DNA from: Primulina eburnea
Taxonomy: Eukaryota; Streptophyta; Magnoliopsida; Lamiales; Gesneriaceae
NCBI RefSeq assembly: GCF_022965805.1
Contig: NC_133114.1
Span: 2,316,761-2,380,760, forward strand
Direction: 5' to 3'
Length of the DNA stretch: 64,000 bases
In this document: piece by piece, positions 46,142 to 57,338 of the stretch
Layout of the letters: every line of letters starts with the position of its first letter
Numbering within the stretch: position 1 is the stretch's first letter
Program-made: the position numbers and the translations under genes
Notes under the pieces: model-generated
What the model was told of the DNA's origin: nothing
The model's input: only the letters and a program-made list of their open reading frames with translations
The model's database searches: none

Positions 46142-48768
46142 ATTATCGGCAGTTGAATCGTGCGACGATAAAGAATAAGTATCCGTTACCACGGATTGAT
46201 GATTTATTTGATCAACTGCAAGGTACCTCTGTGTATTCCAAGATTGATTTAAGGTCTGGTTATCATCAGCTTCGAGTTCATCAGGGAGATATATCGAAGA
46301 CTGCATTCAGGACCCGGTATGGACATTATGAGTTTCTGGTTATGCCTTTTGGGGTGACGAATGCACCAGCAGTTTTTATGGACCTGATGAATCGGGTATT
46401 TCGGGATTTCTTGGATAAGTTTGTTGTGGTGTTTATAGATGATATCTTAATCTATTCGCATGATCAGCAAGAACACGTACAACACTTAAGGATTATTTTA
46501 CAGACACTTCGCGAGAATCAGCTTTATGCGAAGTTGAGTAAATGTGAGTTTTGGATTGACAGGGTTGTATTCCTTGGTCATGTCATTTCTAGCAAGGGAG
46601 TTTCAGTTGACCCAAGCAAGGTGGAAGCGGTATTGAACTGGTCGCGTCCGATGACAGTAGCCGAGATCCGCAGTTTTCTGGGATTGGCTGGGTATTATCG
46701 CCGTTTCATTGTCAACTTCTCTCAGATTGCTAAGCCACTCACTCAGCTCACTCGGAAAGATGTTTCATTTGAGTGGACATCAGAGTGCGAAGAGAGTTTC
46801 TTGGAACTTCGCAGACGTTTGACATCTGCGCCTGTTTTGGCTTTACCGTCTGGATCTGGTGGTTTCAGTGTTTACACCGATGCCTCTTTACAGGGGCTAG
46901 GGTGTGTTCTGATGCAGAATGAGCATGTGATTGCTTATGCGTCGAGACAGTTAAAGCCTCATGAAGAAAACTATCCTGTTCATGATCTGGAATTAGCAGC
47001 GATCGTTTTTGCTTTGAAAATCTGGCGCCATTATCTGTATGGTGAGCGATTTGAGATCTTCACTGATCATAAGAGTTTAAAGTATCTGTTCACTCAGGCT
47101 GAGTTGAACATGCGTCAGCGTCGTTGGATGGATCTACTCAAGGATTACGATTGTGAGATCAAGTATCATCCAGGATCTGCGAATCTCACGGCCGATGCTC
47201 TTAGTCGCAAGGTGAGATTATCTGCTCTTCAGACTTGTGCTGTATCTGGGATTATTCAGGATTTCTGTTCGATGGGATTCAATTGTAAGCATCGGAAGGG
47301 AACAGAGAGTATCCGTATAGCTACTATTTTGTCCGAGCCAGTTTTGTATTCTCGGATTAGAGATGCTCAGATGTCTGATTCTAAGGTTCAGAAATTAGCT
47401 CGGTTGGCTGATGGAGATAATACTTCTGGATTCCACTATCAGTCCGAGGGTCTTTTGTGCTTATCTGGTCGTGTTGTTGTACCAGAAGATGACACTTTGA
47501 GGGAGGAGATTTTGTCCCAGGCTCATCGTAGCAAGTTGAGTGTTCATCCAGGGAGCAACAAGATGTATAAGGATTTGAGGACTCGATTTTGGTGGAAAGG
47601 TATGAAACGTAATGTTTATCAGTATGTCTCCAAGTGCCTAGTCTGTCAGCAGGTGAAGGCTGAGTATCGACGACCTGGAGGTTTGTTGCAGAATCTTCCT
47701 ATTCCGGAGTGGAAGTGGGAGCATATCACGATGGACTTCGTGACTCACTTGCCTATGTCTGTAGGGAATAGAGATGCTATCTGGGTGGTAGTGGATCGGC
47801 TTACTAAGTCTGCCCATTTTCTTCCTTATAACAGAGATTTCACTTTCGATCGGATGGCACGGTTGTACATTCAGGAGATTGTACGGTTTCATGGTGTGCC
47901 CGTGAGTATCGTTAGTGACAGAGATCCTCGATTTACATCTAGATTTTGGGGCAGTTTTCAGCAAGCTATGGGCACTACCTTGAGTTTGAGTACTGCATAT
48001 CACCCAGAGACTGACGGTCAGTCAGAGAGGACTATTCGTACTCTTGAGGATATGTTGAGATCTTGTGTGATGGATTTCGGGCCAGCTTGGCAGGATCATC
48101 TGCCACTGATAGAGTTTGCATACAACAACAGTTTTCATAGGAGTATTGTTATGTCTCCGTTTGAAGCATTGTATGGTCGACGTTGTCGTACTCCTCTGTT
48201 CTGGGAGGAAGTCGGAGAACGACAGGTCGAGGGTCCAGAATTGATTCAGCAGGCCATGAACAAAGTTCTTGTGATCAAACAGCGGATTAAGACTGCTCAG
48301 GATCGACAAGCTAGTTATGCGAACTCCAAGCGCAGACCTCTTCATTTTGATGCAGGCGAGAAAGTGTTTCTCAAGGTATCACCTTTTCGGAGGATTCTGA
48401 GATTTGGACTCAAGGGTAAGCTATCTCCGAGATTCATTGGTCCTTTTGAGATCTTAGAATGTGTGGGAGATTTGGCCTACAGATTAGCTTTGCCACCGTA
48501 TCTGTCTAGTGTTCACAATGTGTTTCATGTGTCCTTGTTGAGACGATACGTAGCGGATGAGTCTCATGTTTTGCATCCGACAGAAGTTCAGCTGAATCCG
48601 GATTTGTCTTTTGTGGAAAGACCGGTTTCGATCTTAGACCGGAAGGATAAGGTACTGCGGAATAAGACTATTCCTCTTGTCTTAGTGCAGTGGCAGCGCC
48701 GAGGTACTGAAGAAGCTACTTGGGAACTAGAGAGTCGCATGCGGTCAGAGCATCCAGAGATGTTCTAG
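46084..48768 (+). CDS. Tekay-like RT, RNase H, integrase and chromodomain-like tail
   Basis: The true coding part starts after the A run near 46117. RT shows [34 protein letters not shown] and active-site FIDD ([12 protein letters not shown]). RNase H shows [36 protein letters not shown] and [10 protein letters not shown]. The integrase has the HHCC zinc finger (H..., CLVCQQVK) and the DDE core ([44 protein letters not shown]). The GPF segment [20 protein letters not shown] and a chromodomain-like end ([39 protein letters not shown]) place it in the Tekay/Del chromoviruses. The whole gag-pol span of 4427 bases is two more than a multiple of three, as expected for one missing base. Confidence 0.95.
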   Translation: MGCTSSFCPKKDGSMRLCIDYRQLNRATIKNKYPLPRIDDLFDQLQGTSVYSKIDLRSGYHQLRVHQGDISKTAFRTRYGHYEFLVMPFGVTNAPAVFMDLMNRVFRDFLDKFVVVFIDDILIYSHDQQEHVQHLRIILQTLRENQLYAKLSKCEFWIDRVVFLGHVISSKGVSVDPSKVEAVLNWSRPMTVAEIRSFLGLAGYYRRFIVNFSQIAKPLTQLTRKDVSFEWTSECEESFLELRRRLTSAPVLALPSGSGGFSVYTDASLQGLGCVLMQNEHVIAYASRQLKPHEENYPVHDLELAAIVFALKIWRHYLYGERFEIFTDHKSLKYLFTQAELNMRQRRWMDLLKDYDCEIKYHPGSANLTADALSRKVRLSALQTCAVSGIIQDFCSMGFNCKHRKGTESIRIATILSEPVLYSRIRDAQMSDSKVQKLARLADGDNTSGFHYQSEGLLCLSGRVVVPEDDTLREEILSQAHRSKLSVHPGSNKMYKDLRTRFWWKGMKRNVYQYVSKCLVCQQVKAEYRRPGGLLQNLPIPEWKWEHITMDFVTHLPMSVGNRDAIWVVVDRLTKSAHFLPYNRDFTFDRMARLYIQEIVRFHGVPVSIVSDRDPRFTSRFWGSFQQAMGTTLSLSTAYHPETDGQSERTIRTLEDMLRSCVMDFGPAWQDHLPLIEFAYNNSFHRSIVMSPFEALYGRRCRTPLFWEEVGERQVEGPELIQQAMNKVLVIKQRIKTAQDRQASYANSKRRPLHFDAGEKVFLKVSPFRRILRFGLKGKLSPRFIGPFEILECVGDLAYRLALPPYLSSVHNVFHVSLLRRYVADESHVLHPTEVQLNPDLSFVERPVSILDRKDKVLRNKTIPLVLVQWQRRGTEEATWELESRMRSEHPEMF

Positions 48769-48907
48769 TTGTAGTATTTTCAGTTATGATTGTAATTTCA
48801 GTTGTGCTTTCAGTTGTAATTCATTCTTAAGTTGAATGTATTGTTGTTCAGAATTGTCATTCTTCAGACTCGATTTCGCGGACGAAATCCTTTTTAGAGG
48901 GGGAGAA

Positions 48908-50149
48908 TGTAGTATCCCGATGCCTAATTTGGGTTAATTATTGGATTAATTATATTTCGGTGGGATCGGAAGGACCGAACCGGGTTCGGATCGTCTGAAG
49001 AGGGTTCGGATCGTCCGATCAGGGTTAGGATCGTCCGAAGACAGGTGGCTGGACACGTGGAAGACATGCAAGGTTCGGATCGTCCGATCAGGGTTCGGAT
49101 CGTCCGAAGACAGGTGTCTGGACACGTGGAAGACATGCAAGGTTCGGATCGTCCGATCAGAGTTCGGATCGTCCGAAGTGTGCCGGATCGGATCTTCCGA
49201 AGTGGATCGGATCTTCCGATCGTTGTCTATAAATAGAGGCGCGAGGCTTCACTTTTTACTCGCCAATTTCGAGTGTTCCAGAGCGTTTTAGTCGTTTCTG
49301 ATGGGTTTCTAGTCTTTTCCCGAGGTTTAGGCACTAGCGGGGAGCTACTGGTTTTGTAGCGGAGCTGTGCTCTAGTTGGGAGCTAGCGGCATCAGTGGGC
49401 TGACTACGGACGCAGGCTTGATTCTAGGGCTGATTGCTAGGATCTACTGATTTGAGGTACGAAAGTACTATCCGAGATAGCAGGATTGAGTATGCTTTAC
49501 TATGTGTTGCATGTTTATATGTTGCATTATTATCTGTCATATGATGCATGGTTTATTATGCGGCATTTGCATAATCATGTTGAGCCTGACTATTTTTGAG
49601 ATAGCCTGTTGAGAGGGTGCTCAGCCCTCGTTTGTTGTGGATGGTTGGACCCCGTTGGCCGACGGTGGTCAGGTCACCGGTATATCCACAGGTTTATTTT
49701 GGTATGGGAGCCACCTCCTGGTGCGACGGCGCAGAGTGCTACATACCTTGACGTCATTTACCTGAGCAGTATTTCGATATACCCAGATCCTGGTATCCAG
49801 TACATTTTGCATACATGCATGTCATAGTCTTGTATACTCATGCTTTCGGTGCTGAGCGTTTTATGCTCACGTCCTCGGTTTATCTCTGTTTTGGACACCC
49901 TATTCGATGGGGCAGGTCTCAGGTTGGGCGGTCCAGGAGGGAGTGGTCAGGGAGCTGGCAGAGGTTGACTTGTGGTTATTGGTATTTGTTCTTGGTATTT
50001 AGTTCGATCTGGTTGTTTAAGTATTTTGTACTTACAGATTCGATTGGGTTGTATTACTGTTTTTTCGCTGTTTACCTGATTCAGTTTTAAATGTTAATTT
50101 TGCATGCTTAAGTTCTGATTAGTAGGTGATTCTGGAACGGGTCACTACA
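48908..50149 (+). repeat. Tekay-like 3' LTR
   Basis: Copy of 43014-44255 with about ten substitutions, for example in the first TTCGG repeat and in the last 40 bases. The right TSD AGTAG follows. Confidence 0.93.
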
Positions 50150-50154
50150 AGTAG

Positions 50155-50961
50155 GATCCCACAAGCGAAACCCCTTTACTCCATCAGCATAACCCAAGAA
50201 GATATATTTTCTGGATTTCGAATCCAGCTTCGATCTTTCTTGCTCATTGTACAGAACGTACACCGGACTTCCAAATGTATGCAAATGAGAATAATCTGTC
50301 GGCTTCCCCGTCCACATCTCCATCGGAGTCTTCAGATCAATCGCCACTGAAGGAGAACGATTGATAATATAACAAGCGGTTTTGACTGCTTCTGCCCAAA
50401 ATGACTTGTCTAGACCCGCAGTCCTTAACATAGCTCTTGTCATGTCCAACAAGGTTCTGTTCATCCGCTCCGCCACTCCATTCTGTTGAGGTGTATAAGC
50501 CGTCGTGAACTGTCTTTTGATGCCTCATGTTGACAAAATGCATCAAACTCATCACTGGTATATTCTCCTCCATTGTCAGTCCTCAGACACTTGATTTTCT
50601 TTTCTGAATCAAGTTCAACCCGCGCTTTGAATTCTTTGAAGATCTGGAAAACATCGGATTTCTTCTTGATCGGATACACCCAACATCTCCTAGAGAAATC
50701 ATCAATGAACGAGACAAAGTATCTCGCTCCTCCTAGGGATACAACCGGTGTTTGCCAAACATCTGAATGAATCAGCTCCAATATGTTTTTGCTCCTGGCA
50801 GTAGAAGTGCCAAACTTTAATCTGTGTTGTTTACTGATAACACAGTGCTCACAAAATGGTAGTGAAACTTTTGTCAGTCCTGACAGCAGCTTCCGTTCTG
50901 AGAGAATTTTCAACCCTCGTTCTGACATATGCCCCAGCTTCCTATGCCATAACACTGTCAA
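50155..50961 (-). pseudogene. Copia integrase, right part of the split element
   Basis: Minus-strand frames give the GAG-pre-integrase zinc region (WHRKLGHMSERGLKIL, CEHCVISKQHR), then the integrase core (IHSDVW, YFVSFIDDFSRRCWVYPIKK, CLRTDNGGEYTSDEF). After a frame change near 50465-50480 come MAERMNRTLLDMTRAMLRTA and KTPMEMWTGK. The sequence is cut at 50150 by the Tekay-like insertion and resumes at 43013. Two frame breaks make it non-functional. Confidence 0.88.
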
Positions 50962-50991
50962 TTCTTCTCCCGAACCACTTGATGCAACAGC

Positions 50992-52206
50992 TTATTCCGC
51001 CTCTTTGTGTGTTTCTCCCATAAGTACATACAGATTTGAAGCAACCTTTTCCGCCTTCATAACCACAAGCGCGCCTTTTATGATTTTCATGATCCCGTTC
51101 TCGATACGAGTTTTGCACCCGATATCATCCAATTGCCCCAAGGACAAAAGATTCTTCGTCAGTCCCTTAACATGTCGTACCTCCTGTATAGTGCGAATGG
51201 TGCCATCAAATATTTTAATTTTTATGGTACCGACCCCAGCGATTTCCAAGGCATGATCATTTCTCATGAATACAGATCCTCCTGAGACTGGTTCATAATG
51301 ATCAAACCATTCTATCTGAGACGTCATGTGCCACGTCGCTCCTGAATCCATAATCCATGTGTCACAAAATTTGTGCCTGCCTTCTGCAACTGTTGCTACT
51401 TCGCTGAATAATATTTCACCACTTTCTGAAGTACTGGCCACATTTCCTTGAGATCCCTTTTCATTACTCGTACACTCTTTCTTGAAGTGCCCTTTACCGC
51501 CACATTTAAAGCAGTAAATATTTTTCTTCTTACTTTTCGACTTTGATCTACCGTGCCTGTAGCTCCCACTGGAGTCACGTTCCATAAACCTCCCTCTTAT
51601 CATCGGTAAAGCCTCCGCCTGCTTCGAAGTCACCAACCTATCTTCCTTATTCTTCCGCCTGCTTTCTTCTCCTAGAACCGCCGTTGAGACATCATCGAAT
51701 TTTAGCGAGCCCATAAGGATGTTGTTGGTTAGGTTGATGATAAGTTGATCATATGAATCTGGTAGACTTTGAAGTAGAAGCTCTGCACGTTCATTTTCCT
51801 CTATTTTATGCCCCATAGAGGTGAGTTGGGAAAATAGAGTATTTAGAGTGTTGATATGGTCGGTCATCGATGAATATTCCGCCATCCGAAGAGTATAAAG
51901 CCTTCTCTTTAGGAAAATCTTATTGTGTAGCGACTTGACCTCGTACATCTTTGTCAAAGTATCCCAGATATCTTTTGCCGTTTTTATCTCGGAGATACTT
52001 GACAATACTTCGTCTGCTATGGCCAAGTGTAAATTGGCAACAGCATTATCACTCATCTCATTCCACTTTACATCGTCCGCCATTTCCTCCGGTCTATCTC
52101 CAATAGCCGCCAAACAATTTTCTTTTCTTAAAATTGCTTGCATCTTTATTTTCCACAACAGAAAATTAATTCCATTGAACTTTGTTATCTCGTACCTTCC
52201 TGCCAT
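50992..52206 (-). CDS. Copia gag-protease (Tork-like)
   Basis: 404 aa starting MAGRYEITKFNGINFLLWKI. The UBN2-type capsid domain shows LHLAIADEVLSSISEIKTAK and IWDTLTKMYEVKSLHNKIFL. The zinc knuckle is CFKCGGKGHFKKEC (C-x2-C-x4-H-x4-C) in a Ser/Lys-rich context. The aspartic protease has WIMDSGATWHMT. The frame stops at 50992 before the integrase, where intact relatives read through. It begins about 155 bp inside the 5' LTR. Part of a broken element, but this section is uninterrupted. Confidence 0.9.
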   Translation of the reverse strand: MAGRYEITKFNGINFLLWKIKMQAILRKENCLAAIGDRPEEMADDVKWNEMSDNAVANLHLAIADEVLSSISEIKTAKDIWDTLTKMYEVKSLHNKIFLKRRLYTLRMAEYSSMTDHINTLNTLFSQLTSMGHKIEENERAELLLQSLPDSYDQLIINLTNNILMGSLKFDDVSTAVLGEESRRKNKEDRLVTSKQAEALPMIRGRFMERDSSGSYRHGRSKSKSKKKNIYCFKCGGKGHFKKECTSNEKGSQGNVASTSESGEILFSEVATVAEGRHKFCDTWIMDSGATWHMTSQIEWFDHYEPVSGGSVFMRNDHALEIAGVGTIKIKIFDGTIRTIQEVRHVKGLTKNLLSLGQLDDIGCKTRIENGIMKIIKGALVVMKAEKVASNLYVLMGETHKEAE

Positions 52207-52345
52207 TATGTCTACAACAATTTTATAGACTGGACAAAATAATCCCGCCTTAAATAAAAAATTTCAAAAAATTTTTTCTGATGTGGAAGATCAGCCTAGG
52301 CTGCAACCACAGAGCATACTCAAAATTTTAAGAAATTTTAAAACA

Positions 52346-52358
52346 AGGCTCTGATACC
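52346..52358 (-). other. Copia primer binding site
   Basis: TGGTATCAGAGCC on the minus strand, complementary to the tRNA-iMet 3' end, two bases from the 5' LTR. Confidence 0.88.
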
Positions 52359-52360
52359 AC

Positions 52361-52815
52361 TCGTTGGTCCCACGTGCGGAATTTAAGATAATAAAACCCG
52401 AAAATAAAGAATAAACTAGACACCGAGATTTACGTGGAAAACCCCTAAAAATTATTAGGGTAAAAACCACGGGCAAGATGAAAAAAATTCCACTATAATA
52501 TTTTGTGGTGTACAACTCACTCACTGTGTTTCCAAAGAGAACACACAATCTCTTAATACAGGAAAACAAAACACCTCACAAATATTATAGAACACACTCA
52601 AAAATGTGTATACTGAGAGAGGAACTCAGAATGGGATACTCCAACTGATGAAGGAATGCATCTATTTATAGATGCAATTCCTCGTCTGAACAAAAAAACT
52701 TCCGTTTCAAACTTTTCCAACTTTGCATCCCATGTTTTTTTTTATTCAGCCAATTCGAATTCATTTCCCCGACATGCAATTAATGCACACTTTAATTGCA
52801 TGTCTTCTACCGACA
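52361..52815 (-). repeat. Copia 5' LTR
   Basis: Same 455-bp LTR as 29739-30193 with about ten differences. Right TSD ATGAT at 52816-52820. Confidence 0.87.
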
Positions 52816-53000
52816 ATGATCAGGAGATGCTCATTAAGATTTGATATATATGGAAATAATTTTACCTCTAAATTTAACAACGTACGTATTTTGGGTTTAA
52901 CTTGATGGGAACTTTTAGCAACAATTTTTTTTAAAATAATACAAAATTTTAGCTCATTAATTTTTTTTCATAGAAAATCCAAAGAAGGGATACAAAATTC

Positions 53001-53442
53001 TAGGGGTGTCAATTTGGGTGGGTTGGATCAATTCTAGGGGTATCCAAAGAAGGGATACAAAATTCATAGAAAACCCGAACACAACCCGAACCCGAGCCAA
53101 CCCGTAAAATCTCAACCCGAAACTGAACCCGAATCAACCGGATCAACTCATCAACCCGTATAACCCAATTGTGAAGTTTTAAAAGAAAATTAAATAAAAT
53201 TCAAATAATAATAATAATATTTTAATACAAACACATAATAACAAAATATTCCTTGTATATATGAATTAAATTTGAAAGTCTAATTGTAGAAAAATAAAGT
53301 ATATTTACTAAATCAAATAAACAATTATTTAAAAAATAAAAAAATATTCAAAATAAATATTAAATTATGAAAATTTATGATATAAATGTACAATAAATAT
53401 TTTTCAGACATAAAATATATAAAAAATGTAGGCAATTTTTAA

Positions 53443-53518
<76 letters not shown>

Positions 53519-53689
53519 AAAAAAATTAAATTTTCGGGTTAACTCGAATCCAACCCAACCTGATCATTTTTTTTGGATCAGCTCGGGTCTAACCTGATCT
53601 GACCCGAACCCGAAAACCCAAACCCAAACTTTATTTTTTCGGGTAGAACCGTGTCGGATTGGTGGTCCTGTCGGATTTTAACACCCCTA
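53001..53689. mobile_element. 689-bp inverted-repeat element (hAT-like) with perfect 8-bp TSD
   Basis: Ends TAGGGGTGTCAAT and TTTTAACACCCCTA. TSD CAAAATTC at 52993-53000 and 53690-53697. The interior is rich in AACCCGAACCC-type motifs at both sides and AT-rich in the middle. No ORF. Confidence 0.85.
53447..53515. repeat. (TA)n(TG)n microsatellite
   Basis: About 26 bases of TA repeats followed by about 43 bases of TG repeats, inside the inverted-repeat element. Confidence 0.95.
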
Positions 53690-53989
53690 CAAAATTCATT
53701 AACAAGACAGAGAAAACAAGGGGCTAAGAGAAATCAAACGGGTTGTAACCAAGATCAAAACTGGTAGGCTGCTAGTATCTACCGGCCTCAGTTGTGCACA
53801 CTCGTAGTCAAAATTCAATTATCAACATTGGTTTTTTAGTTGAAAAAATTAATGAAGCCATATGTGATCCAAGATTTTAATATAATAATTTTTCAGTAAA
53901 ACATTATTCATGATTTTTTTTATTTTATTTCACTAACTATATAAAATCAAATTTCTTGAATACAAGAATATTCGTACACACAAAATTTT

Positions 53990-54300
53990 ATTAAAATATA
54001 TTATTATTTTATAAGAATAATTAACTGAAATGATTAATTAAAGTTATTGTTATATGTCGAGATAGGGATATTACAAAGTGCAGAAATTGCTATCAAACCT
54101 CAACTTTATTGTTATGTTTTTCAACCTAAATACATAATGTGTCAAATTGGCATGATAGTAGTGTATTTACAGAGGCAGATTTTCTAGAGAATAAGGATTT
54201 TCTTAAATATTATATTCAACAGGCATTTCCACATTTGAGGTGACGAGACATGAGAAATCTCGCAAAAATGTGTGAATATTTGTACCAAAACTTTTAAGTC
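53990..54300. repeat. Diverged copy of the sequence at 14605-14850
   Basis: Collinear blocks include ACTTTATTGTTATG, TTTTTCAACCTAAATACAT, GATTTTCTAGA and GAATATTTGTACCAAAA. No dioxygenase coding sequence follows here. Confidence 0.55.
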
Positions 54301-54647
54301 GGGAAAATATTTCAACTCCGAACTTTCTTACCTTCACACTTCTCATGGTCATGGACGGGAAATTTGGTATACATGTGTAAAAGGAAAAAAAAGAAAAAGA
54401 AGATATATAAATATGTTGGGTTAAGAGTGCATGAGTGAGAGTAGTGCTGAGATTGTTGAATTTCTGAGAAGTTCTCGTGCGTCAAACTGCTGACGTTGCT
54501 CCGTTTGATCTGGTTGTCTAGATGGGCCGTTACGCATGATCTTAACATGTAGCATTAATATCTCTACTGGGAACATGGCTGATGGTAGTGAAAAAATAAG
54601 ACTGTTCTATAATAGATATGAAATAACATCAGTAGATAGACATGCAT
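54301..54647. other. Unassigned intergenic DNA
   Basis: No gene or bounded repeat recognised. Confidence 0.5.
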
Positions 54648-54772
54648 TGTAATGCCCGAGACTTAATTACTGTAATCAGACGTTGATGAATTGGTAGAAT
54701 TGAGGTTGTAGGAGCTTACGTGGAAAGGCCGGGCGTCGGTGCAAGAAAAACAAGATTTTGTACAGAACTCGT

Positions 54773-54953
54773 GGCGCCCGAGCGGTCAAAAGAGACCGCC
54801 CGAGCGCCAATGCACCATAAAAAAGATATTCGAACAGAACGTTTGGCGCCCGAGCGGTAGAATATTACCGCCCGAGCGCCAATGTGTGATAAGCCAAGCA
54901 TCCGGGCAGAAAGTGCCGCGCCCGAGCGGTACTTTCTTACCGCCCGAGCGCCG
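54773..54953. repeat. Three GC-rich hairpins in the solo LTR
   Basis: 54773-54808, 54845-54880 and about 54919-54953, of the form GGCGCCCGAGCGGT...ACCGCCCGAGCGCC with 6-8 base loops and a spacing of about 72 bp. Confidence 0.9.
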
Positions 54954-55736
54954 CCTGAAAGGGGTGGAAAATGATGACACGTAGCTTTACATGCAATGGG
55001 ATATATATAAAACGTTTTCCTTCAGAATTCATGAAAAACGAAGAAGGGAAATCGAGAAAAGGTTTCTGGAAAAGAGTGAAAAATCATTACGCTTTATATT
55101 TCAATCCGTCCGTCAGAATTTGAATCCGACTTCGGTATTGAGTTCCTATCGACGTAGGCTACAACTGGACGTAAGTTTTGCTACGTTTTGATATGTTTTG
55201 AAATTATGGTATTGTCAGAATCTGATATGATTCATATATGATGTTCTTGTCATGTTAGACATCGTATAATCGAAACCGGACTGAAGAACAAATACCATAT
55301 GGAATTGTTATGATTTTCGGAGTAGTGTGGAGTCGATTTGATATCAGAATTGAGTTGTTATTGAGTATGAGGTGTTGGGATTGATATCTGACTGATATGA
55401 TAGTGCTGGATATATTGAAAATATAACGTTATGTTGTTGAAACAGAATTTGATTGAATTCTGATTATATCCAGTATTGATTGAGTGGTGTATTGATACTG
55501 TACCCTCGATATTGTTATTGTCAGATTGAGTATTGACAGGCTTTGAGTTCGATACTTCGACAGAGTCAGAATATCAGAAAGAAAGGTATAAATTAATGTT
55601 GAGTTGGGATTGCACAACTCGAGTGAGGTTTGACTCGAGTTTCCCTAAATCACATACTTAGTTTATTACATTGATATTTGTAATTGATGAGATTGATGTT
55701 TGTTGTCTATTGATTTATAGCCACTGCATGTATTGA

Positions 55737-55940
55737 CTACTGAGTCGTTAGTCATTGGCTGATTCGCCTAGTCACCGGCTGATTCGTCTGGTTATTGGCT
55801 GATTCGTCTAGTTAATCTTGACTGATTCGTCTAAACTATAGCTGATTCGCTTAATCTTGACTTATTCGTCTAAACTATAGCTGATTCGCTTAATCTTGAC
55901 TTATTCGTCTAAACTATAGCTGATTCGCTTAAATCTTGAG
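55737..55940. repeat. Tandem repeats of GCTGATTCGTCTA type
   Basis: Short units (GGCTGATTCGTCTAGTTA) merge into two to three copies of a unit of about 40 bp containing CTTAATCTTGACTTATTCGT and CTAAACTATAGCTGATTCG. Confidence 0.85.
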
Positions 55941-56438
55941 TCGAGTCTGAGAAGACGCGTTGTTTGAGTCGATTTTGAGTCTGAGTGTGATTCATTGCTT
56001 GATATTGATTTATGTTTCTGAGTTGATACATGTTATGAATATTTATTATATGCTTTTATATATGTTTTTATATGATTGCATGTATATATTGTTTATACTG
56101 GGATTTATTCTCACCGGAATTATCCGGCTGTTGTCTTGTTTTGTATGTGTGCATGACAACAGGTGGGACATGTTCAGGGTTGAGGAGATGAAGAGAGATC
56201 ATGATTAGAGTGGAGGCTCCGGACTTGGATTAGAGATAGGGTTAGACACCTGATATTAGCTGTTAAACCTTAGTTGAATAAATGTATGTGGTACAGGACT
56301 TGTACTTTTATACTGATATGTAAATACGTTTTATTTCACTACGTTCCGCATTTTAAAAAAAAATTTAGACCATGTTTTATAATTGATTAATTAGTCCCAA
56401 TGATGATTAAGAACATGATTAGCATCCGGGTCCCCACA

Positions 56439-57099
56439 TACATCTAACCGAACTCGTAGCCTAACAGCTCGCCCTTTAGTATCCCAGTAATTATACTCCA
56501 CTTTCATTTTATAAATAAATAAAATTATGCATTAACTAACAATTATAACTTTTGACCTATTAGTAAATGTTTGATCATAATAAATTTTTATGTGTGAAAT
56601 CAATTATCTATTGAAATTATGTTTCTTTAAAATTCGAGTGTATTTATCTCATTTTTCAGATGATTTATGTCTTTTTTAAAGAGTATGGGGTTTTAAAAAA
56701 TTGACTTTATGTTGGAGATTTTGTGGTGTTTTGATTCTTTTAAATATGTTAAATGATATTTGTCTTGACTAGTGTGAAGATAAAATATGGGCAACTTAGG
56801 TTTCAGTACCTAAAGTTTTTCAATTTTTGTTTTAGTACCCAATTTCCCAAAATACCCTTTATGCTTTAATTTAAACAATTGATTTTTTCTTTTAAAATTT
56901 AACGGCCCATCATGCTTCCGTAAAATAAATTAAATCTTATACCTCTTTGACCGGAGTACCACCGGGTTATATCCACCGTATTTTACAGACTGCTCCTCAC
57001 AGCCTAATCACGCGATCGCAACCGATGGTTACCGACGCAGATTCCTTCAGCAGTACTTGGCACAACTCTAATTCGTTTCCTACCTTAGAGTGTACAGTA
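56439..57099. other. Intergenic DNA between the solo LTR and the pararetrovirus
   Basis: AT-rich. No gene seen. The left junction of the viral sequence is not visible and may lie anywhere up to about 57100. Confidence 0.45.
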
Positions 57100-57152
57100 T
57101 AAAATAAAATTTTGAAAATAATACATGAGAGGGGCTAGAGCAAAAGATCTCT

Positions 57153-57158
57153 TTTATT
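57153..57158 (-). terminator. Viral-type poly(A) signal
   Basis: AATAAA on the minus strand, about 175 bases downstream of the TATA box, a spacing like that of caulimovirid pregenomic promoters where the poly(A) signal lies in the terminal redundancy. Confidence 0.5.
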
Positions 57159-57330
57159 CAAACACAGATCATTATTAATACATAGTAACCTCCTATAGAG
57201 GAGGAGAAACTTGTTTAGCTACTAATAGTAGCTGAACTTACAACACTCATAAACTTGAAAGAAAATATTACAAATGGTTTGGAAGAAAAATGAAGAGGTT
57301 GATCGATGCCTTCATCTTCCTTCTGCCCGT

Positions 57331-57338
57331 TATTTATA
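57331..57338 (-). promoter_or_regulatory. Putative pregenomic RNA promoter TATA box
   Basis: TATAAATA on the minus strand, in the non-coding stretch after the last viral ORF, where caulimovirids keep their pregenomic promoter. Confidence 0.55.

Larger units (their letters stand above)
43014..50149 (+). mobile_element. Tekay-like (Del-type) chromovirus, Ty3/Gypsy, 7136 bp, nearly intact
   Basis: LTRs are at 43014-44255 and 48908-50149, both 1242 bp, with ends TGTAGTATCC...GTCACTACA. TSD AGTAG is perfect (43009-43013 and 50150-50154). PBS TGGTATCAGAGC is at 44260-44271 and the purine tract AGAGGGGGAGAA ends at 48907. By eye the LTRs differ at about ten positions (0.8%). One gag-pol polyprotein frame is broken only by a one-base shift in a run of seven A at 46110-46116. 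The C-terminus carries a chromodomain-like segment. Confidence 0.95.
29739..52815 (-). mobile_element. Ty1/Copia element (Tork-like), about 5.0 kb, split by an Athila and a Tekay-like element
   Basis: Two 455-bp LTRs lie at 29739-30193 (3') and 52361-52815 (5'). TSD ATGAT is at 29734-29738 and 52816-52820. Removing the two nested elements and their TSD copies leaves about 5033 bp in normal minus-strand order: 5' LTR, PBS, gag, protease, integrase, [Tekay-like insertion], RT, RNase H, [Athila insertion], purine tract, 3' LTR. By eye the LTRs differ at roughly ten positions (about 2%), more than either inserted element, as nesting requires. Several stops and frameshifts make it inactive. Confidence 0.9.
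54648..56438 (+). mobile_element. Solo LTR, about 1.79 kb, with three hairpins and tandem repeats
   Basis: Starts TGTAATGCCCGAGAC and ends GGTCCCCACA. Flanks TGCAT (54643-54647) and TACAT (56439-56443) match at 4 of 5. No internal domain or second LTR in the window. U3 carries three GC-rich hairpins (54773-54953) like those in the Athila LTR. A TATA stretch (GGGATATATATAAAACG) lies near 55000. It may instead be a truncated element end. Confidence 0.7.
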
